Position numbers and translations under genes: made by a program. Below are positions 51,876 to 61,640 of a DNA stretch of 64,000 bases, piece after piece. The notes beneath the pieces were generated by a model. That model had not been told where the DNA came from and searched no databases. It saw only the letters and a list, made by a program, of their open reading frames with translations. Origin of the DNA: Sphingomonadales bacterium UBA7471. Its GTDB lineage: Bacteria > Pseudomonadota > Alphaproteobacteria > Sphingomonadales > Sphingomonadaceae. Within the stretch, counting starts at the first letter, position 1, and each line of letters opens with the position of its first letter. Location of the stretch: positions 53,129 through 117,128 of the forward strand of contig DLOZ01000025.1 of NCBI GenBank assembly GCA_002479765.1, in the 5' to 3' direction.

Positions 51876-52222
51876 CGCGTGCGTGCGGCCCGCGTTGGTC
51901 CAAGCAACATAGCGGCAACGTCACCCTTGGTGCGATAGCTGTGCACGAGCAGATAGGCGGCCAAAAATGGTGCGCCAAGGTTAAAGGCCGCAAATCCGAG
52001 AACGAGCCCGGCCACGGTAAATTCGTGACGCCATGCGACCCAGAATCCGGAAAAGATTAGAAAGAATAAAAAGTCGAGATTGAACTGCCCGGGCCACGCC
52101 ATCTCCGCAATGTCACCGAAAAATATCGGATAGAGCCCCATGCCATGGTTGGCGATGGTGACGCTGGTATAGGCGCCGACAATGGCAATGACGGCAACGA
52201 GGAAAAGGCGAAACAAGGTCAT
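51872..52222 (-). CDS. Small membrane protein
   Basis: A 116-residue protein with three hydrophobic helices (FRLFLVAVIAIVGAYTSVTIA, FLFFLIFSGFWVAW, FTVAGLVLGFAAFNLGAPFLAAYLLV) and a basic tail. No family is named. It converges on the TetR gene, with the last four bases of each coding region shared. Confidence 0.68.
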   Translation of the reverse strand: MTLFRLFLVAVIAIVGAYTSVTIANHGMGLYPIFFGDIAEMAWPGQFNLDFLFFLIFSGFWVAWRHEFTVAGLVLGFAAFNLGAPFLAAYLLVHSYRTKGDVAAMLLGPTRAARTR

Positions 52223-52286
52223 GACACACTCCCCATAAATAGAGGGAGTCTGATACCAAAATGTAGCGACTGCTACAATATCTATT

Positions 52287-53060
52287 TTAGTCGGTCAGTT
52301 CGACCCATGTCGGCGCGTGATCGCTGGCTTTTTCACGGCCGCGATATTCCTTATCCACGCCGCAGGATGCCAAGCGGTCGGCGACAACGGGGCTGAGCAA
52401 CAGATGGTCGATGCGAAAGCCATGGTCGCGTTGCCATGCGCCGGCCTGAAAATCCCAATATGTCCAAATGCCGCCTTGCGGATAATGCGTCGCCAGCGCG
52501 TCGGTCCAGCCTTGGCCCAAAAGCGCGCGATAGGCGGCGATGCTTTCGGGTTGGCGCAAGGCATCGTCCAACATCGCGGCTGGCGCCCAGATATCGTGCG
52601 TGTGCGGAATGACATTATAGTCGCCCGCCAGCACGGCGGGAATCTCCGCCGCCAATAATTCGGCGGCGCGGTCGTACAAGCGTTTCATCCACGCAAGCTT
52701 ATAGTCGAATTTCGGCCCCGGCAGCGGGTTGCCATTGGGCAGATAAATGCTCGCAACGCGTATGCCGAAAACATCGGCCTCCAAATAGCGGGCATGTTCG
52801 TCTTCGGGGTCGCCGGGCAAGGTGCGGTGCGCTTCGACAGGCTGCGTGCCCTTGGCAAGGATGGCAACGCCGTTGAAGGATTTCTGCCCGTGCCAGATCG
52901 CGCCATAGCCCGCGCGTTCAAATTCTTCGACCGGAAAGCCTTCGTCCTGCGACTTGACCTCTTGCAGGCAGGCAATGTCGGGTTGGGTTTCTTCCAGCCA
53001 TTCGAGCAGGCGGGGGAGGCGCGCTTTGACGCCGTTGATATTGTAAGTCGCGATACGCAT
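52287..53060 (-). CDS. xth: Exodeoxyribonuclease III
   Basis: A 257-residue protein of the AP-endonuclease/exonuclease family. N-terminal ATYNINGVKARLPRLLEWLEE and the catalytic residues in CLQEVKSQDEGF, YLPNGNP, GDYNVIPHTHDIW (D-x-N) and the C-terminal SDHAPTWVEL are present. It excises 3' blocks and cuts at abasic sites in base-excision repair. Upstream neighbour is the erpA gene, 32 bp away on the same strand. Confidence 0.93.
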   Translation of the reverse strand: MRIATYNINGVKARLPRLLEWLEETQPDIACLQEVKSQDEGFPVEEFERAGYGAIWHGQKSFNGVAILAKGTQPVEAHRTLPGDPEDEHARYLEADVFGIRVASIYLPNGNPLPGPKFDYKLAWMKRLYDRAAELLAAEIPAVLAGDYNVIPHTHDIWAPAAMLDDALRQPESIAAYRALLGQGWTDALATHYPQGGIWTYWDFQAGAWQRDHGFRIDHLLLSPVVADRLASCGVDKEYRGREKASDHAPTWVELTD

Positions 53061-53092
53061 GCCCGCGACCCTAGCCGCGCAGGACTATTGCA

Positions 53093-53428
53093 TCAAACCG
53101 AAAAGCTGGAGCCGCAGCCACAACCGGCCTGCGCTTGTGGATTGGTCACCTTGAAGCTTTTGCCGCCAAGCGATTCGACGAAATCCACCGCAGAGCCGCG
53201 CACCAGATCAAGGCTGACGGGATCGACGACCAAAGACGCGCCTTCGCCTTGTGCGGTGATGTCATCCGCCTCAACGCTGTCGGCGAGGCCGAAACGATAT
53301 TGAAAGCCCGAACAGCCCCCACCTTCCACCGACAACCGCAGCACCGGATCTTTTCCAAGCTTGGTTGCAATCTCGGCCACGCGGCGCGCGGCATTGGCGG
53401 TCATGGAGATGACTTCAGTTTCGCTCAT
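53093..53428 (-). CDS. erpA: Iron-sulfur cluster insertion protein ErpA
   Basis: A 111-residue A-type carrier from ATG 53428; the frame extends to 53446 but MSETEVISM is the better start. Conserved cysteines are in GGGCSGFQY and the C-terminal pair AGCGCGSSFSV. A-type proteins pass [2Fe-2S]/[4Fe-4S] clusters to apo-enzymes; candidates made in this window are IspG and others that need them. It is placed before xth on the same strand. Confidence 0.9.
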   Translation of the reverse strand: MSETEVISMTANAARRVAEIATKLGKDPVLRLSVEGGGCSGFQYRFGLADSVEADDITAQGEGASLVVDPVSLDLVRGSAVDFVESLGGKSFKVTNPQAQAGCGCGSSFSV

Positions 53429-53537
53429 ATCGGATATGTAGGCCATGCAGCAGTTAAAGAAAAGGGGCGGCGCAGTATTCCGCGCCAGCCCCCAAGATTA
53501 CACCCTCTCCCAAAGGTGATGCGTTTGGCCTGCCTGC

Positions 53538-54269
53538 TTACTCGTCTTCAGCAGGGCCGCCGATGGCAGTGCTATCAATAGTTTTTGCAGCAAGCAAGAT
53601 CTTTGCGTTGCTTGGGTCAGATTTCACAGGCGACAGAAATGCGGTTGGGTTGATCGCTTCACCGGCAATGCGGACTTCATAGTGCAGGTGGCTTCCGGTC
53701 GAGCGGCCAGTTGAGCCCATATAGCCCAGAATGTCGCCCTTGCGGATGCGCTGACCTGGTGCAACATTCAACGCCGACAAATGGCCGTAACGTGTCTGCA
53801 CCGCGTTGCCATGGTTGATTTCGACCAATTTGCCGTAACCGCCAACCCATTCCGCGCGGCCGATGAAGCCATCTGCTGTTGCGTAAATTGGTGTGCCGAT
53901 GGCACCGGGAATATCGATGCCCTTGTGATTGCGGCTGGCGCCACGCGTCGGTGCGTTGCGATATCCATAGCCGCTGGAGAATTTCATGATGTCTACGGGG
54001 TTGATCGATGGAACCGCAACTTCAACCTTGATAGGGGTGCCGTTGATGCGGCCCCAGCTGTCGTTCAACGCGCGAAATTCAGGATCCGACACGCCAAGCG
54101 CGCTTTGGCTCGCGCGCAAATCTTCGGGTGAAATACGGAACGTGTCCGATGAGGCGGCGGCTGCGTTGGCGAATGATGGTGTTGCTGCTGTGAAAGCGGC
54201 GACCATTACCAAAGCAGATACAGCTTTAAGGATCAGTGATTGGCAATGTGCCAAAGCGCTGGATACCAT
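53538..54269 (-). CDS. Exported M23-family metallopeptidase (LytM-like)
   Basis: A 243-residue protein with an N-terminal signal peptide (LKAVSALVMVAAFTAATPSFANA). The M23 domain follows: NHKGIDIPGAIGTPIYATADGFI with the first zinc His and Asp, and GSTGRSTGSHLHYEVRIAGEAINP with the H-x-H motif. LytM-type proteins cleave peptidoglycan cross-links or act as amidase activators during division. The gene stands alone. Confidence 0.92.
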   Translation of the reverse strand: MVSSALAHCQSLILKAVSALVMVAAFTAATPSFANAAAASSDTFRISPEDLRASQSALGVSDPEFRALNDSWGRINGTPIKVEVAVPSINPVDIMKFSSGYGYRNAPTRGASRNHKGIDIPGAIGTPIYATADGFIGRAEWVGGYGKLVEINHGNAVQTRYGHLSALNVAPGQRIRKGDILGYMGSTGRSTGSHLHYEVRIAGEAINPTAFLSPVKSDPSNAKILLAAKTIDSTAIGGPAEDE

Positions 54270-54630
54270 ATTGTGTACTACCTTATCATGCGACCCGCGC
54301 TTTTACGCAGTTCCGACGTTTGACCGTGACAGAGGATCTGCCCACCACTTGTGAAAAGGGTGGTGTCCGATGGCTCAAAGGAATGCAACATGCCTGTCAT
54401 AAACGCGGGACAAACCGCCGCTCAAACGCGTTGAGTCGTTGAATGGAGCGTTCAACGGTTCACTAAAGTGGCGGTTTGCCGACAATTTCCAATGCGGCGG
54501 AGGTGCTATTTGCAGCTCGGTTCAACCCGTCGCAAATGCATTTGTTCCCAGCAAGACGCACGAAATTTCGCCGTAAAAGAAGCGATGGAACGTCCGACCG
54601 GTCGGCGAATCGGTTGGCGCTCCAACTCCC
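54270..54630. other. Gap without a gene
   Basis: No reading frame is convincing. A weak GTTGAA...TTCAAC inverted pair lies near 54434-54452. The dispersed palindromes begin at 54631. Confidence 0.4.
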
Positions 54631-54705
54631 GTCACCCTGAACTTGGTTCAGGGTCTCAATTATCAACGTTGAAAAAGTAAGATGCTGAAACAAGTTCAGC
54701 ATGAC
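54631..54705. repeat. Dispersed palindromic repeat, family B copy 2
   Basis: GTCACCCTGAACTTGGTTCA...GGTCT on the left and AGATGCTGAAACAAGTTCAGCATGAC on the right are inverted copies, related to 35561-35640 with more mismatches. Confidence 0.75.
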
Positions 54706-54755
54706 GGATGTGAGAGAACGACGTCCGTTGGTCGCACGCTACCCGCTTCAAAAAT

Positions 54756-54862
54756 ACCGCAGCCCTGAGCAGCAGACGCGCAGCGTCTGCGACCGTCGAA
54801 GGGCGGGAGGCGGGAGGCGCGAGAGCGGTAAACGCCCTTCGACAGGCTCAGGGCTTCGGTTT
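54756..54862. repeat. Dispersed palindromic repeat, family A copy 2
   Basis: ACCGCAGCCCTGAGC, inner CCGTCGAAGGGCG and CGCCCTTCGACAGGCTCAGGGCTTCGGT are arranged as in the copies at 20756 and 59256. Confidence 0.8.
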
Positions 54863-54882
54863 TGTAATTGGACTCGCGCGGT

Positions 54883-55344
54883 TTAGCCGAGCGCTTTGGC
54901 CGCGGCCAAAACCTCTGCGGCGTGGTCCTTGACCTTTACCTTGCGCCAAACCTGCGCAACCTTGCCGTCTTTGCCGACCAGATAGGTTGACCGGTCAATG
55001 CCCATATAGCTTTTGCCGTACATCGATTTTTCAACCCACGCGCCCATTTGCTCGGTGGCATCGCTGGCTTCGTCGGACAGCAAAGTGACATTGAGGTCAT
55101 ATTTCGCCGCAAATTTCGCAAGCTTTGCGGGCTTGTCCTTGGACATGCCGTAGACGGGGCAATGGAGTGCGGCGAAATCCGCCGACAATGCGGTGAAATC
55201 CTTGGCTTCGTTCGTGCAGCCGGGCGTATCGGCCTTGGGGTAGAAATAGAGCACCAGCGGGCCTTTCAGCGCCGCCAGATTGACCGCATTGCCAGCGCTA
55301 TCCGCCACATTGACGTCGGGCAGGGTGTCGTTGATATCGGTCAT
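54883..55344 (-). CDS. bcp: Thioredoxin-dependent peroxiredoxin (Bcp/PrxQ type)
   Basis: A 153-residue protein from ATG 55344. The peroxidatic Cys is in PKADTPGCTNEAKDF, and the surrounding FYPKADTPGCT block is the PrxQ signature. The usual resolving Cys five residues later is absent, while a Cys at LHCPVYGMSKD might serve instead. It reduces hydrogen peroxide and organic hydroperoxides. It is 13 bp downstream of the glnE stop on the same strand. Confidence 0.9.
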   Translation of the reverse strand: MTDINDTLPDVNVADSAGNAVNLAALKGPLVLYFYPKADTPGCTNEAKDFTALSADFAALHCPVYGMSKDKPAKLAKFAAKYDLNVTLLSDEASDATEQMGAWVEKSMYGKSYMGIDRSTYLVGKDGKVAQVWRKVKVKDHAAEVLAAAKALG

Positions 55345-55357
55345 ATTGGGTTCCTTT

Positions 55358-58042
55358 TCAAAAATCGCGTGGTCCAAATAGCCGTTGCCATTCGTGCATG
55401 ACAACCCCGCGATAATCCCTAATCGCAGCCATCAAGCCATCCCAATCGGCACAACCAAGGCTGCCCGCGATCAACGCCTGCGCGGCCAATGGCGGGGTGG
55501 CGCAATCGGGCGCAACGAGGCGCACCATGACCAACAGCCGCGCGAACAGGGCATAGGCCGTGGCAAAGTCTGCGGGCAAATGTCCTTCTGTCACCAGCGC
55601 ATCAATTGCGGGGCCAAGCTGCGGCACCAAACCGTCATGTGTTTCCAACTGAAGCCGGTGGATGATAAACTCCATATCGACCAAGCCGCCGGGCAACAGC
55701 TTCACATCCAGTTCGCCCTTTGGCGGTTTATGCGCCGCCATATCCTTGCGCATGCTGGCGATGTCGGCGCGCAGTTTTTCGGGGTCGCGTTGGCCATGCA
55801 ACACATCCGCGACAATCGCATCCACCTGCGCACGGGCGGTGGCCGAGCCGAACAGCACGCGTGCCCGCGTCAGTGCCATATGCTCCCACGTCCACGCATT
55901 TTCGCGCTGATATTGGTCAAAGCTTTTGACCGACGCGCAGAGCAACCCGTCGGCGCCCGATGGCCGAAGCCGTGTGTCGATTTCATATAAAGCGCCCGAT
56001 GCGGTGGGCACCGACATCGCGGCAATCACACGCTGCGCCAACCGGTTGAAATATTGCGTCGCGCCCAAGGAACGCGGCCCATTGGATTCGGCGAGATTGC
56101 TGCCGGTGAACAATAAGATCAGATCAAGGTCCGACGCATGCGTCAGCGCTTCGCCGCCCAATCGGCCCAATGCCAAAATGACCAGCTCGCCGCCGTCAAT
56201 GCGGCCATGCGCTTTTTCAAATTCGGCGACCGTCGCGGCGGTGAGCGTCTGCAACGCGGCCTCTGCCAAATGGGCGTAGCTGCGCGCGATGTCGCTTGCG
56301 TCGCTTCGGCCCTCAATCAGTTGCACGCCCAGTGCAAAGCGTTTTTCGCCAACATAATCGCGGACAATGTCGAGCATGGATTGATAATCGGCATCGCCAA
56401 TCCGGCGCGCCATCGCGTCGTGCAAAGCGGCCATGTCGCCGGGCAAGTTCATCGCGCTCGTGTCAATCAACGCGTCCAGATAGCGGCTCTGCCGGCCCAG
56501 ATCGTCGGCCAGCGTCGGCGCGTAGCTCAATATATTGGCGACCAAATGCAACAGCCCCGGCCGCGCCTCCAGCAAGCGGAAGACGTTGATGGCACTGGGT
56601 ATCGCCTCAATCATATTTTCGAACCGCGCGATGGCACGGTCCGAATCGGGGGCCAGCGCCAATGCCTTCATGATCGCGGGCAGGACGGCCTCAAATGCAT
56701 CACGCGCCGATGCGCTGCGGATCGCGCGAATCTTGCCGCTGCGCCACCGGGCCATGCGCTGCATGATGGCGGCGGGGTCGGTATAGCCCAAATCGGTCAA
56801 TTGTTCTTCAAGCGGCAGGCCTTCGTCGGCCATGCGCGGCCCTTCGCTGCCGCCTGCGTCCACCATCCGGTCATAAATCGCCGCGACTTGTTCCGTGATC
56901 GGGCGGATCGCGGCAATCAATGCGTCGGCGTCCGCCAGCCCATGCAAGCGCGCGACGGCATCGGCGGTTTCGCGGTTCTGTGGTATCTCGTGCGTTTGCC
57001 GGTCGCTGTGCATTTGCAGACGATGTTCAAATGTCCGCAACTGTTCATAGGCCGATGATAATGTCTCCGCCTCTTGCGGGCTAATCGGCCCAGCCGCCGC
57101 CAGCCGTTTGAGCGCCTCGCGGGTATCGGGCACACGCAGCACGGGATCACGCCCACCATGGATCAGCTGATGCGCCTGCGCAAAAAATTCACATTCGCGG
57201 ATCCCGCCATGGCCACGCTTCAGGTCGAACCCAAGGCCCATTGTCTGACCCTTGGCATAATGGTCCCGGATCTGCGCGGTCATTGCGGTGATGTTTTTCA
57301 ACTGCCCGAAATCGAGCGATTTGCGCCAGATGAAGGGCTGGATCGCGTTCAGGAAATATGCGCCGAGCGCGCGGTCGCCTGCGCAGACCCGCGACCGGAT
57401 GAACGCCGCTTGTTCCCATGCCAATGCGCTTGATTCATAATAGCCGATGGCCGCTTCGACGGGCAGGGCGATGGGACTGACCTCAGGCGATGGCCGCAGC
57501 CGCATGTCGACGCGAAAGACATATCCGTCGCCATCCAATGCGGACAAAAGTTCGATGACGCGGCGGCCATAGCGCACGGCGGCCTCCGCCACATCGTCGC
57601 GTTCGCGGTGGGGCAGGGTTTTGGGGTCGAACAGGAAAATCGGGTCAATGTCCGACGAATAATTCAGCTCGCGCCCGCCATGTTTGCCCAGCGCAATGAC
57701 GGCAAAGCCTTGGTTGGGCGCGCCGGGCACGCGTTCTTCAATGGCGGCAGATATGGCTTGGTCGAGCGCATGGTCGGCAAAATCGGAAAGGATGCCTGTG
57801 ACGCGGCTGAGGTTCCAAATGCCTGCAAGGTCCGCAAGCGCGGTGACCAGCGCAACGCCCTGACGCTGTTGGCGCAAGGCGGTGCCAACATTGTCCGCTG
57901 TTCGGGCAAGCGATTGCGCCAGCGCCGCGTCAAATTCGCCCGCCTCTGCCATCGCCATCAATTCGGGGTTGCGGTCCATCAGTCCGGCAAGAAACGGACT
58001 GTTGGCCTGTGCGCGTGCGATGGCTTGTGCGACGCGCGTCAT
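55358..58042 (-). CDS. glnE: Bifunctional glutamine synthetase adenylyltransferase/deadenylylase
   Basis: An 894-residue protein from ATG 58042, which lies just after the tgt stop; ATG 58072 upstream would overlap tgt by 26 bases. It has two nucleotidyltransferase cores, ELNYSSDIDPIFLFD and ALTHASDLDLILLF, each with the D-x-D metal motif, separated by helical regulatory regions. GlnE adds or removes AMP on glutamine synthetase in response to PII. The PII gene glnK is at 61812, so the nitrogen-control proteins are near each other in this window. Confidence 0.95.
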   Translation of the reverse strand: MTRVAQAIARAQANSPFLAGLMDRNPELMAMAEAGEFDAALAQSLARTADNVGTALRQQRQGVALVTALADLAGIWNLSRVTGILSDFADHALDQAISAAIEERVPGAPNQGFAVIALGKHGGRELNYSSDIDPIFLFDPKTLPHRERDDVAEAAVRYGRRVIELLSALDGDGYVFRVDMRLRPSPEVSPIALPVEAAIGYYESSALAWEQAAFIRSRVCAGDRALGAYFLNAIQPFIWRKSLDFGQLKNITAMTAQIRDHYAKGQTMGLGFDLKRGHGGIRECEFFAQAHQLIHGGRDPVLRVPDTREALKRLAAAGPISPQEAETLSSAYEQLRTFEHRLQMHSDRQTHEIPQNRETADAVARLHGLADADALIAAIRPITEQVAAIYDRMVDAGGSEGPRMADEGLPLEEQLTDLGYTDPAAIMQRMARWRSGKIRAIRSASARDAFEAVLPAIMKALALAPDSDRAIARFENMIEAIPSAINVFRLLEARPGLLHLVANILSYAPTLADDLGRQSRYLDALIDTSAMNLPGDMAALHDAMARRIGDADYQSMLDIVRDYVGEKRFALGVQLIEGRSDASDIARSYAHLAEAALQTLTAATVAEFEKAHGRIDGGELVILALGRLGGEALTHASDLDLILLFTGSNLAESNGPRSLGATQYFNRLAQRVIAAMSVPTASGALYEIDTRLRPSGADGLLCASVKSFDQYQRENAWTWEHMALTRARVLFGSATARAQVDAIVADVLHGQRDPEKLRADIASMRKDMAAHKPPKGELDVKLLPGGLVDMEFIIHRLQLETHDGLVPQLGPAIDALVTEGHLPADFATAYALFARLLVMVRLVAPDCATPPLAAQALIAGSLGCADWDGLMAAIRDYRGVVMHEWQRLFGPRDF

Positions 58043-58046
58043 GGTT

Positions 58047-59186
58047 TCAACCCTGATCTTTTTCGCGGACATAATCCCGCCGGAAATCGGCGGCGAATGC
58101 CGCAAAGCGTCCTTGCGATATCGCCGCGCGCATTCCGGCCATCAGCATTTGGTAATAATGCAAATTGTGCTGCGTCATCAGCATCGCGCCCAGTATTTCG
58201 CCCGACCGGATCAGGTGATGGACATAAGCGCGGGTCCATGTTGCGCACACCGGACAGGTGCATTGGTCGTCAATCGGCCCTTGGTCCTCGGCAAATTTCG
58301 CATTGCGGATGTTGATGGGGCCATGATGGGTAAAGGCCTGCCCATTGCGGCCAGAGCGGGTGGGCAGGACGCAATCGAACATATCGATGCCGCGTTCAAC
58401 CGCGCCCACCAAATCGTCGGGCTTGCCCACACCCATCAGATAACGTGGCCGGTCGGCGGGCAATTGGTCCGGCGCATAATCGAGGCAACCAAACATCGCC
58501 TCTTGCCCTTCACCCACCGCAAGGCCGCCCACGGCATAGCCATCAAAACCAATGTCGATCAACGCATCGGCAGAGCGCTTGCGCAATTCTTCGTCCAATG
58601 ATCCTTGCTGAATGCCAAATAAGGCCGCGCGCGCCGCATGCTCGCCGCCGCTGTCGAACCCGTCGCGTGAACGCTTGGCCCAACGCATCGACAGTTCCAT
58701 CGACTTGATCGCTTCGTCACGGCTCACGCCATTGGCGGGGCATTCGTCAAACGCCATGACAATGTCGGAGCCCAAAAGCCGCTGGATTTCCATTGAGCGT
58801 TCGGGCGACAGCATATGTTTCGACCCGTCGAGATGGCTTTGGAACGCCACGCCCTCTTCGGTGATTTTGCGCAACGCCGACAGGCTCATCACCTGATACC
58901 CGCCGCTGTCGGTCAAGATCGGGCGGTCCCAGCCCGAAAATTGGTGCAGCCCACCCAGCCGCGCGACACGTTCCGCGCCGGGCCGCAGCATCAGATGGTA
59001 GGTGTTGCCCAAGATGATGTCCGCACCCGTTGCGCGCACTTCGGCAGGGCGCGTCGCCTTTACCGTGGCGGCGGTGCCGACGGGCATGAAGGCAGGCGTG
59101 CGAATTTCGCCGCGCATCATCTGAATGCTGCCGGTGCGCGCCTTGCCATCGGTGGCGGAAATCGAAAACTGGAATCGCGTGGTCAT
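58047..59186 (-). CDS. tgt: Queuine tRNA-ribosyltransferase
   Basis: A 379-residue TIM-barrel enzyme. Active-site residues lie in DSGGYQVMS, DECPANG, the nucleophile region DCVLPTRSGRNGQ and the zinc motif CTCPVCATWTRAYVHH. It swaps guanine for preQ1 at position 34 of certain tRNAs. The gene precedes glnE on the same strand and the two stops/starts are five bases apart. Confidence 0.95.
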   Translation of the reverse strand: MTTRFQFSISATDGKARTGSIQMMRGEIRTPAFMPVGTAATVKATRPAEVRATGADIILGNTYHLMLRPGAERVARLGGLHQFSGWDRPILTDSGGYQVMSLSALRKITEEGVAFQSHLDGSKHMLSPERSMEIQRLLGSDIVMAFDECPANGVSRDEAIKSMELSMRWAKRSRDGFDSGGEHAARAALFGIQQGSLDEELRKRSADALIDIGFDGYAVGGLAVGEGQEAMFGCLDYAPDQLPADRPRYLMGVGKPDDLVGAVERGIDMFDCVLPTRSGRNGQAFTHHGPINIRNAKFAEDQGPIDDQCTCPVCATWTRAYVHHLIRSGEILGAMLMTQHNLHYYQMLMAGMRAAISQGRFAAFAADFRRDYVREKDQG

Positions 59187-59255
59187 CGGGCGGCTTTAGG
59201 GGGGTTATGCGCTGGAGAAAACCAACTTTTCTGAACGGGACATCGTCTCTTCCTA

Positions 59256-59363
59256 AACCGAAGCCCTGAGCAGCAGGTGCGCAGCGCCTGCGACCGTCGA
59301 AGGGTGTCCAAAGTGCAGGCGCTATACCGATAGACGCCCTTCGACAGGCTCAGCGCTGCGGTG
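59256..59363. repeat. Dispersed palindromic repeat, family A copy 3
   Basis: AACCGAAGCCCTGAGC and inner GTCGAAGGGTG / CGCCCTTCGACAGGCTCAGC form the third copy of the family seen at 20756 and 54756. It lies between the divergent tgt and tldD. Confidence 0.8.
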
Positions 59364-59401
59364 ATGACTCAGGCCACTCCACCCGTCGCTGCGGGAGGAA
59401 T

Positions 59402-60877
59402 ATGCAAATTACGCTTCCAACCGCCGCCGCACCGTCCCATATACGCAAAATGACTTACACCGATCCCCGCTCATATTTGTACCAACCCGGCCTTCTCGAC
59501 CCTGACGCCGCGCAGCGTATTACGCGTGATGCGTTGAAGGCGTGCGATGATGGTGAGCTTTATTTGCAATATAGCGCGACCGAGAGCTTTGGGTTTGACG
59601 ATGGCCGGCTGAAAATGGCGGATTATTCGACGGGTTCGGGCTTTGGCCTGCGCGGTGTGTCGGGTGAGATGACCGGGTTCAGCCACGCCAATGACATGAG
59701 CGAGGCCGCGATTCGCCGGGCAGGGGAAACGTTGAAGCTGCTCGATCCTGCAAAGGAACAGCCCGCCCCGCCGCCGCGCCAGAACAACCGCCATTTATAT
59801 ACCGACGGCAATCCGCTTGAACTCGTGCCGTTCGCGCAAAAAGTCGCCCTGTGCCAACAGATCGACGCCGCCGCCCGCGCCCGTGACCCCCGCGTCGCGC
59901 AAGTGAGCGTCAGCCTTTCGGGCAGCTGGAGCGTCGTCGAAATCGTGCGCGCCGACGGCTTTGTCGCTACCGACGTGCGGCCTTTGGTGCGTCTGAATGT
60001 TTCCATCGTCGCGCAAGACGGTGACCGCCGCGAAACCGGCACTTATGGTTTTGGTGGGCGCTATCTGTACGACAAATTGTTTGAAGATCATGAATGGGAA
60101 CATGCCATTGATGAAGCATTGGCGCAGGCGCTGACCAACTTGCGTTCGGTCGCGGCACCCGCGGGCGAAATGACCGTGTTGCTTGGCCCCGGCTGGCCTG
60201 GTGTATTGCTGCATGAAGCCGTCGGCCATGGTCTTGAAGGCGATTTCAACCGCAAGGGCAGCAGTGCCTTTTCCGGCAAGATTGGCCAGCGCGTGGCCGC
60301 GCCCGGCGTGACCGTTGTTGACGACGGCACCATGATGAACCGCCGTGGTTCGCTGTCGATTGATGATGAAGGCACGCCGACGCAGGAAAATGTCCTGATC
60401 GAAGACGGCATATTGCGCGCTTATATGCAGGACCGCATGAACGCCCGCCTGATGGGTGTTGCCCCCACGGGCAATGGCCGCCGCGAAAGCTATGCCCATG
60501 CCCCGATGCCGCGCATGACCAATACATTCATGCGCAGCGGCAATGACGACCCTGCCGAACTGTTGAGCCGCGTCAAAAACGGCATCTTCGCCAAAAGCTT
60601 TGGCGGCGGGCAAGTGGACATCGTGTCGGGCAAATTCGTGTTCAGCTGTACCGAGGCCTATTTGGTCAAGGACGGCAAGCTTGGCGATCCCATCAAAGGC
60701 GCGACATTGATCGGCGATGGCCCAACCGCGCTCAACAAGGTCATCGGCCTTGGCAACGACATGGCATTGGATGATGGCATCGGCGTATGCGGCAAAGGCG
60801 GCCAAAGCGTTCCAGCGGGCGTCGGGCAACCCACAACCTTGGTCAGCGCGCTTACGGTCGGCGGCACGGCGGGTTGA
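59402..60877 (+). CDS. tldD: Metalloprotease TldD (TldD/PmbA family)
   Basis: A 491-residue protein from ATG 59402 with a strong GGAGGA ribosome-binding site that is rather close; ATG 59450 (MTYTDPRSYLY) is the alternative. The family catalytic motif HEAVGHGLE (H-E-x-x-x-H) is in the C-terminal half, followed by GTPTQENVLIEDGILRAYMQDRMNARLMGVAPTGNGRRESY and MPRMTNTFM. TldD with TldE processes peptides such as microcins and degrades proteins. A PmbA partner is not in this window. Confidence 0.93.
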   Translation: MQITLPTAAAPSHIRKMTYTDPRSYLYQPGLLDPDAAQRITRDALKACDDGELYLQYSATESFGFDDGRLKMADYSTGSGFGLRGVSGEMTGFSHANDMSEAAIRRAGETLKLLDPAKEQPAPPPRQNNRHLYTDGNPLELVPFAQKVALCQQIDAAARARDPRVAQVSVSLSGSWSVVEIVRADGFVATDVRPLVRLNVSIVAQDGDRRETGTYGFGGRYLYDKLFEDHEWEHAIDEALAQALTNLRSVAAPAGEMTVLLGPGWPGVLLHEAVGHGLEGDFNRKGSSAFSGKIGQRVAAPGVTVVDDGTMMNRRGSLSIDDEGTPTQENVLIEDGILRAYMQDRMNARLMGVAPTGNGRRESYAHAPMPRMTNTFMRSGNDDPAELLSRVKNGIFAKSFGGGQVDIVSGKFVFSCTEAYLVKDGKLGDPIKGATLIGDGPTALNKVIGLGNDMALDDGIGVCGKGGQSVPAGVGQPTTLVSALTVGGTAG

Positions 60878-60934
60878 TGGGCGCATATTTCGGACCAGAT
60901 TGCGATATGGCCGAATGAACCGCATGACCCCGAT

Positions 60935-61639
60935 ATGAGCCACGCATTCAAGGTTGCGACCTATAATATTCGCAAGGCGGTTGGCCTTGACCAACGGCGC
61001 AACCCCCAACGCATATTGGCGGTGCTCAAAGAAATCGACGCCGATATCATCGCGCTTCAGGAGGTAGACCGAAGGTTCGGCGCGCGGGTCAGCGCATTGC
61101 CGCTGGCGATGCTGGAGGCGGAGACATCATGGATGCCCGTGCCCTTGCATTTCCGTCCCGCCGCCATTGGCTGGCACGGCAATGCGATTTTGGTGCGCAA
61201 GGGCATGGAGGTGCGGCATTGTCAGCCGATTGACATGCCCACGCTGGAACCACGCGGCGCGGTGATGGCGGAACTGTCGGTTGCTGGCCACGCATTGCGC
61301 GTCATTGGTGTGCATCTCGATTTATCGGGGCTGTGGCGGCGCAGGCAAATCCGCGCATTGCTGGCGGCGATTGATGCCAGCCCGCGGCATATGCCGACGG
61401 TACTGATGGGTGATTTCAACCAATGGTCGGACAGCGGCGCATTGAACGAACTTGCGTTCCACCATCACCGGCTGGTGCAAACGCCCAAAAGCTTCCACAC
61501 ATCGCGGCCAGTCGCCCGATTGGACCGGATCATCGTCAGCCACGAGGTGAAAGTGACCGCGGCGGACAGCCATATTTCGCCGCTGTCCAAACAGGCGTCG
61601 GACCATCTGCCCTTATGGGCATCGATCCGCATTGGTTGA
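60935..61639 (+). CDS. Endonuclease/exonuclease/phosphatase (EEP) family hydrolase
   Basis: A 234-residue protein from ATG 60935. Motifs of the EEP fold are VATYNIRKAVG (N), ALQEVDRR (E), VIGVHLDLSG, LMGDFNQWSD (D-x-N) and ASDHLPLW (D-H). It is similar to small diesterase or sphingomyelinase-like hydrolases. No signal peptide is visible, so it likely acts in the cytoplasm. The substrate is unknown. It starts 57 bp after tldD. Confidence 0.9.
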   Translation: MSHAFKVATYNIRKAVGLDQRRNPQRILAVLKEIDADIIALQEVDRRFGARVSALPLAMLEAETSWMPVPLHFRPAAIGWHGNAILVRKGMEVRHCQPIDMPTLEPRGAVMAELSVAGHALRVIGVHLDLSGLWRRRQIRALLAAIDASPRHMPTVLMGDFNQWSDSGALNELAFHHHRLVQTPKSFHTSRPVARLDRIIVSHEVKVTAADSHISPLSKQASDHLPLWASIRIG

Positions 61640-61640
61640 A

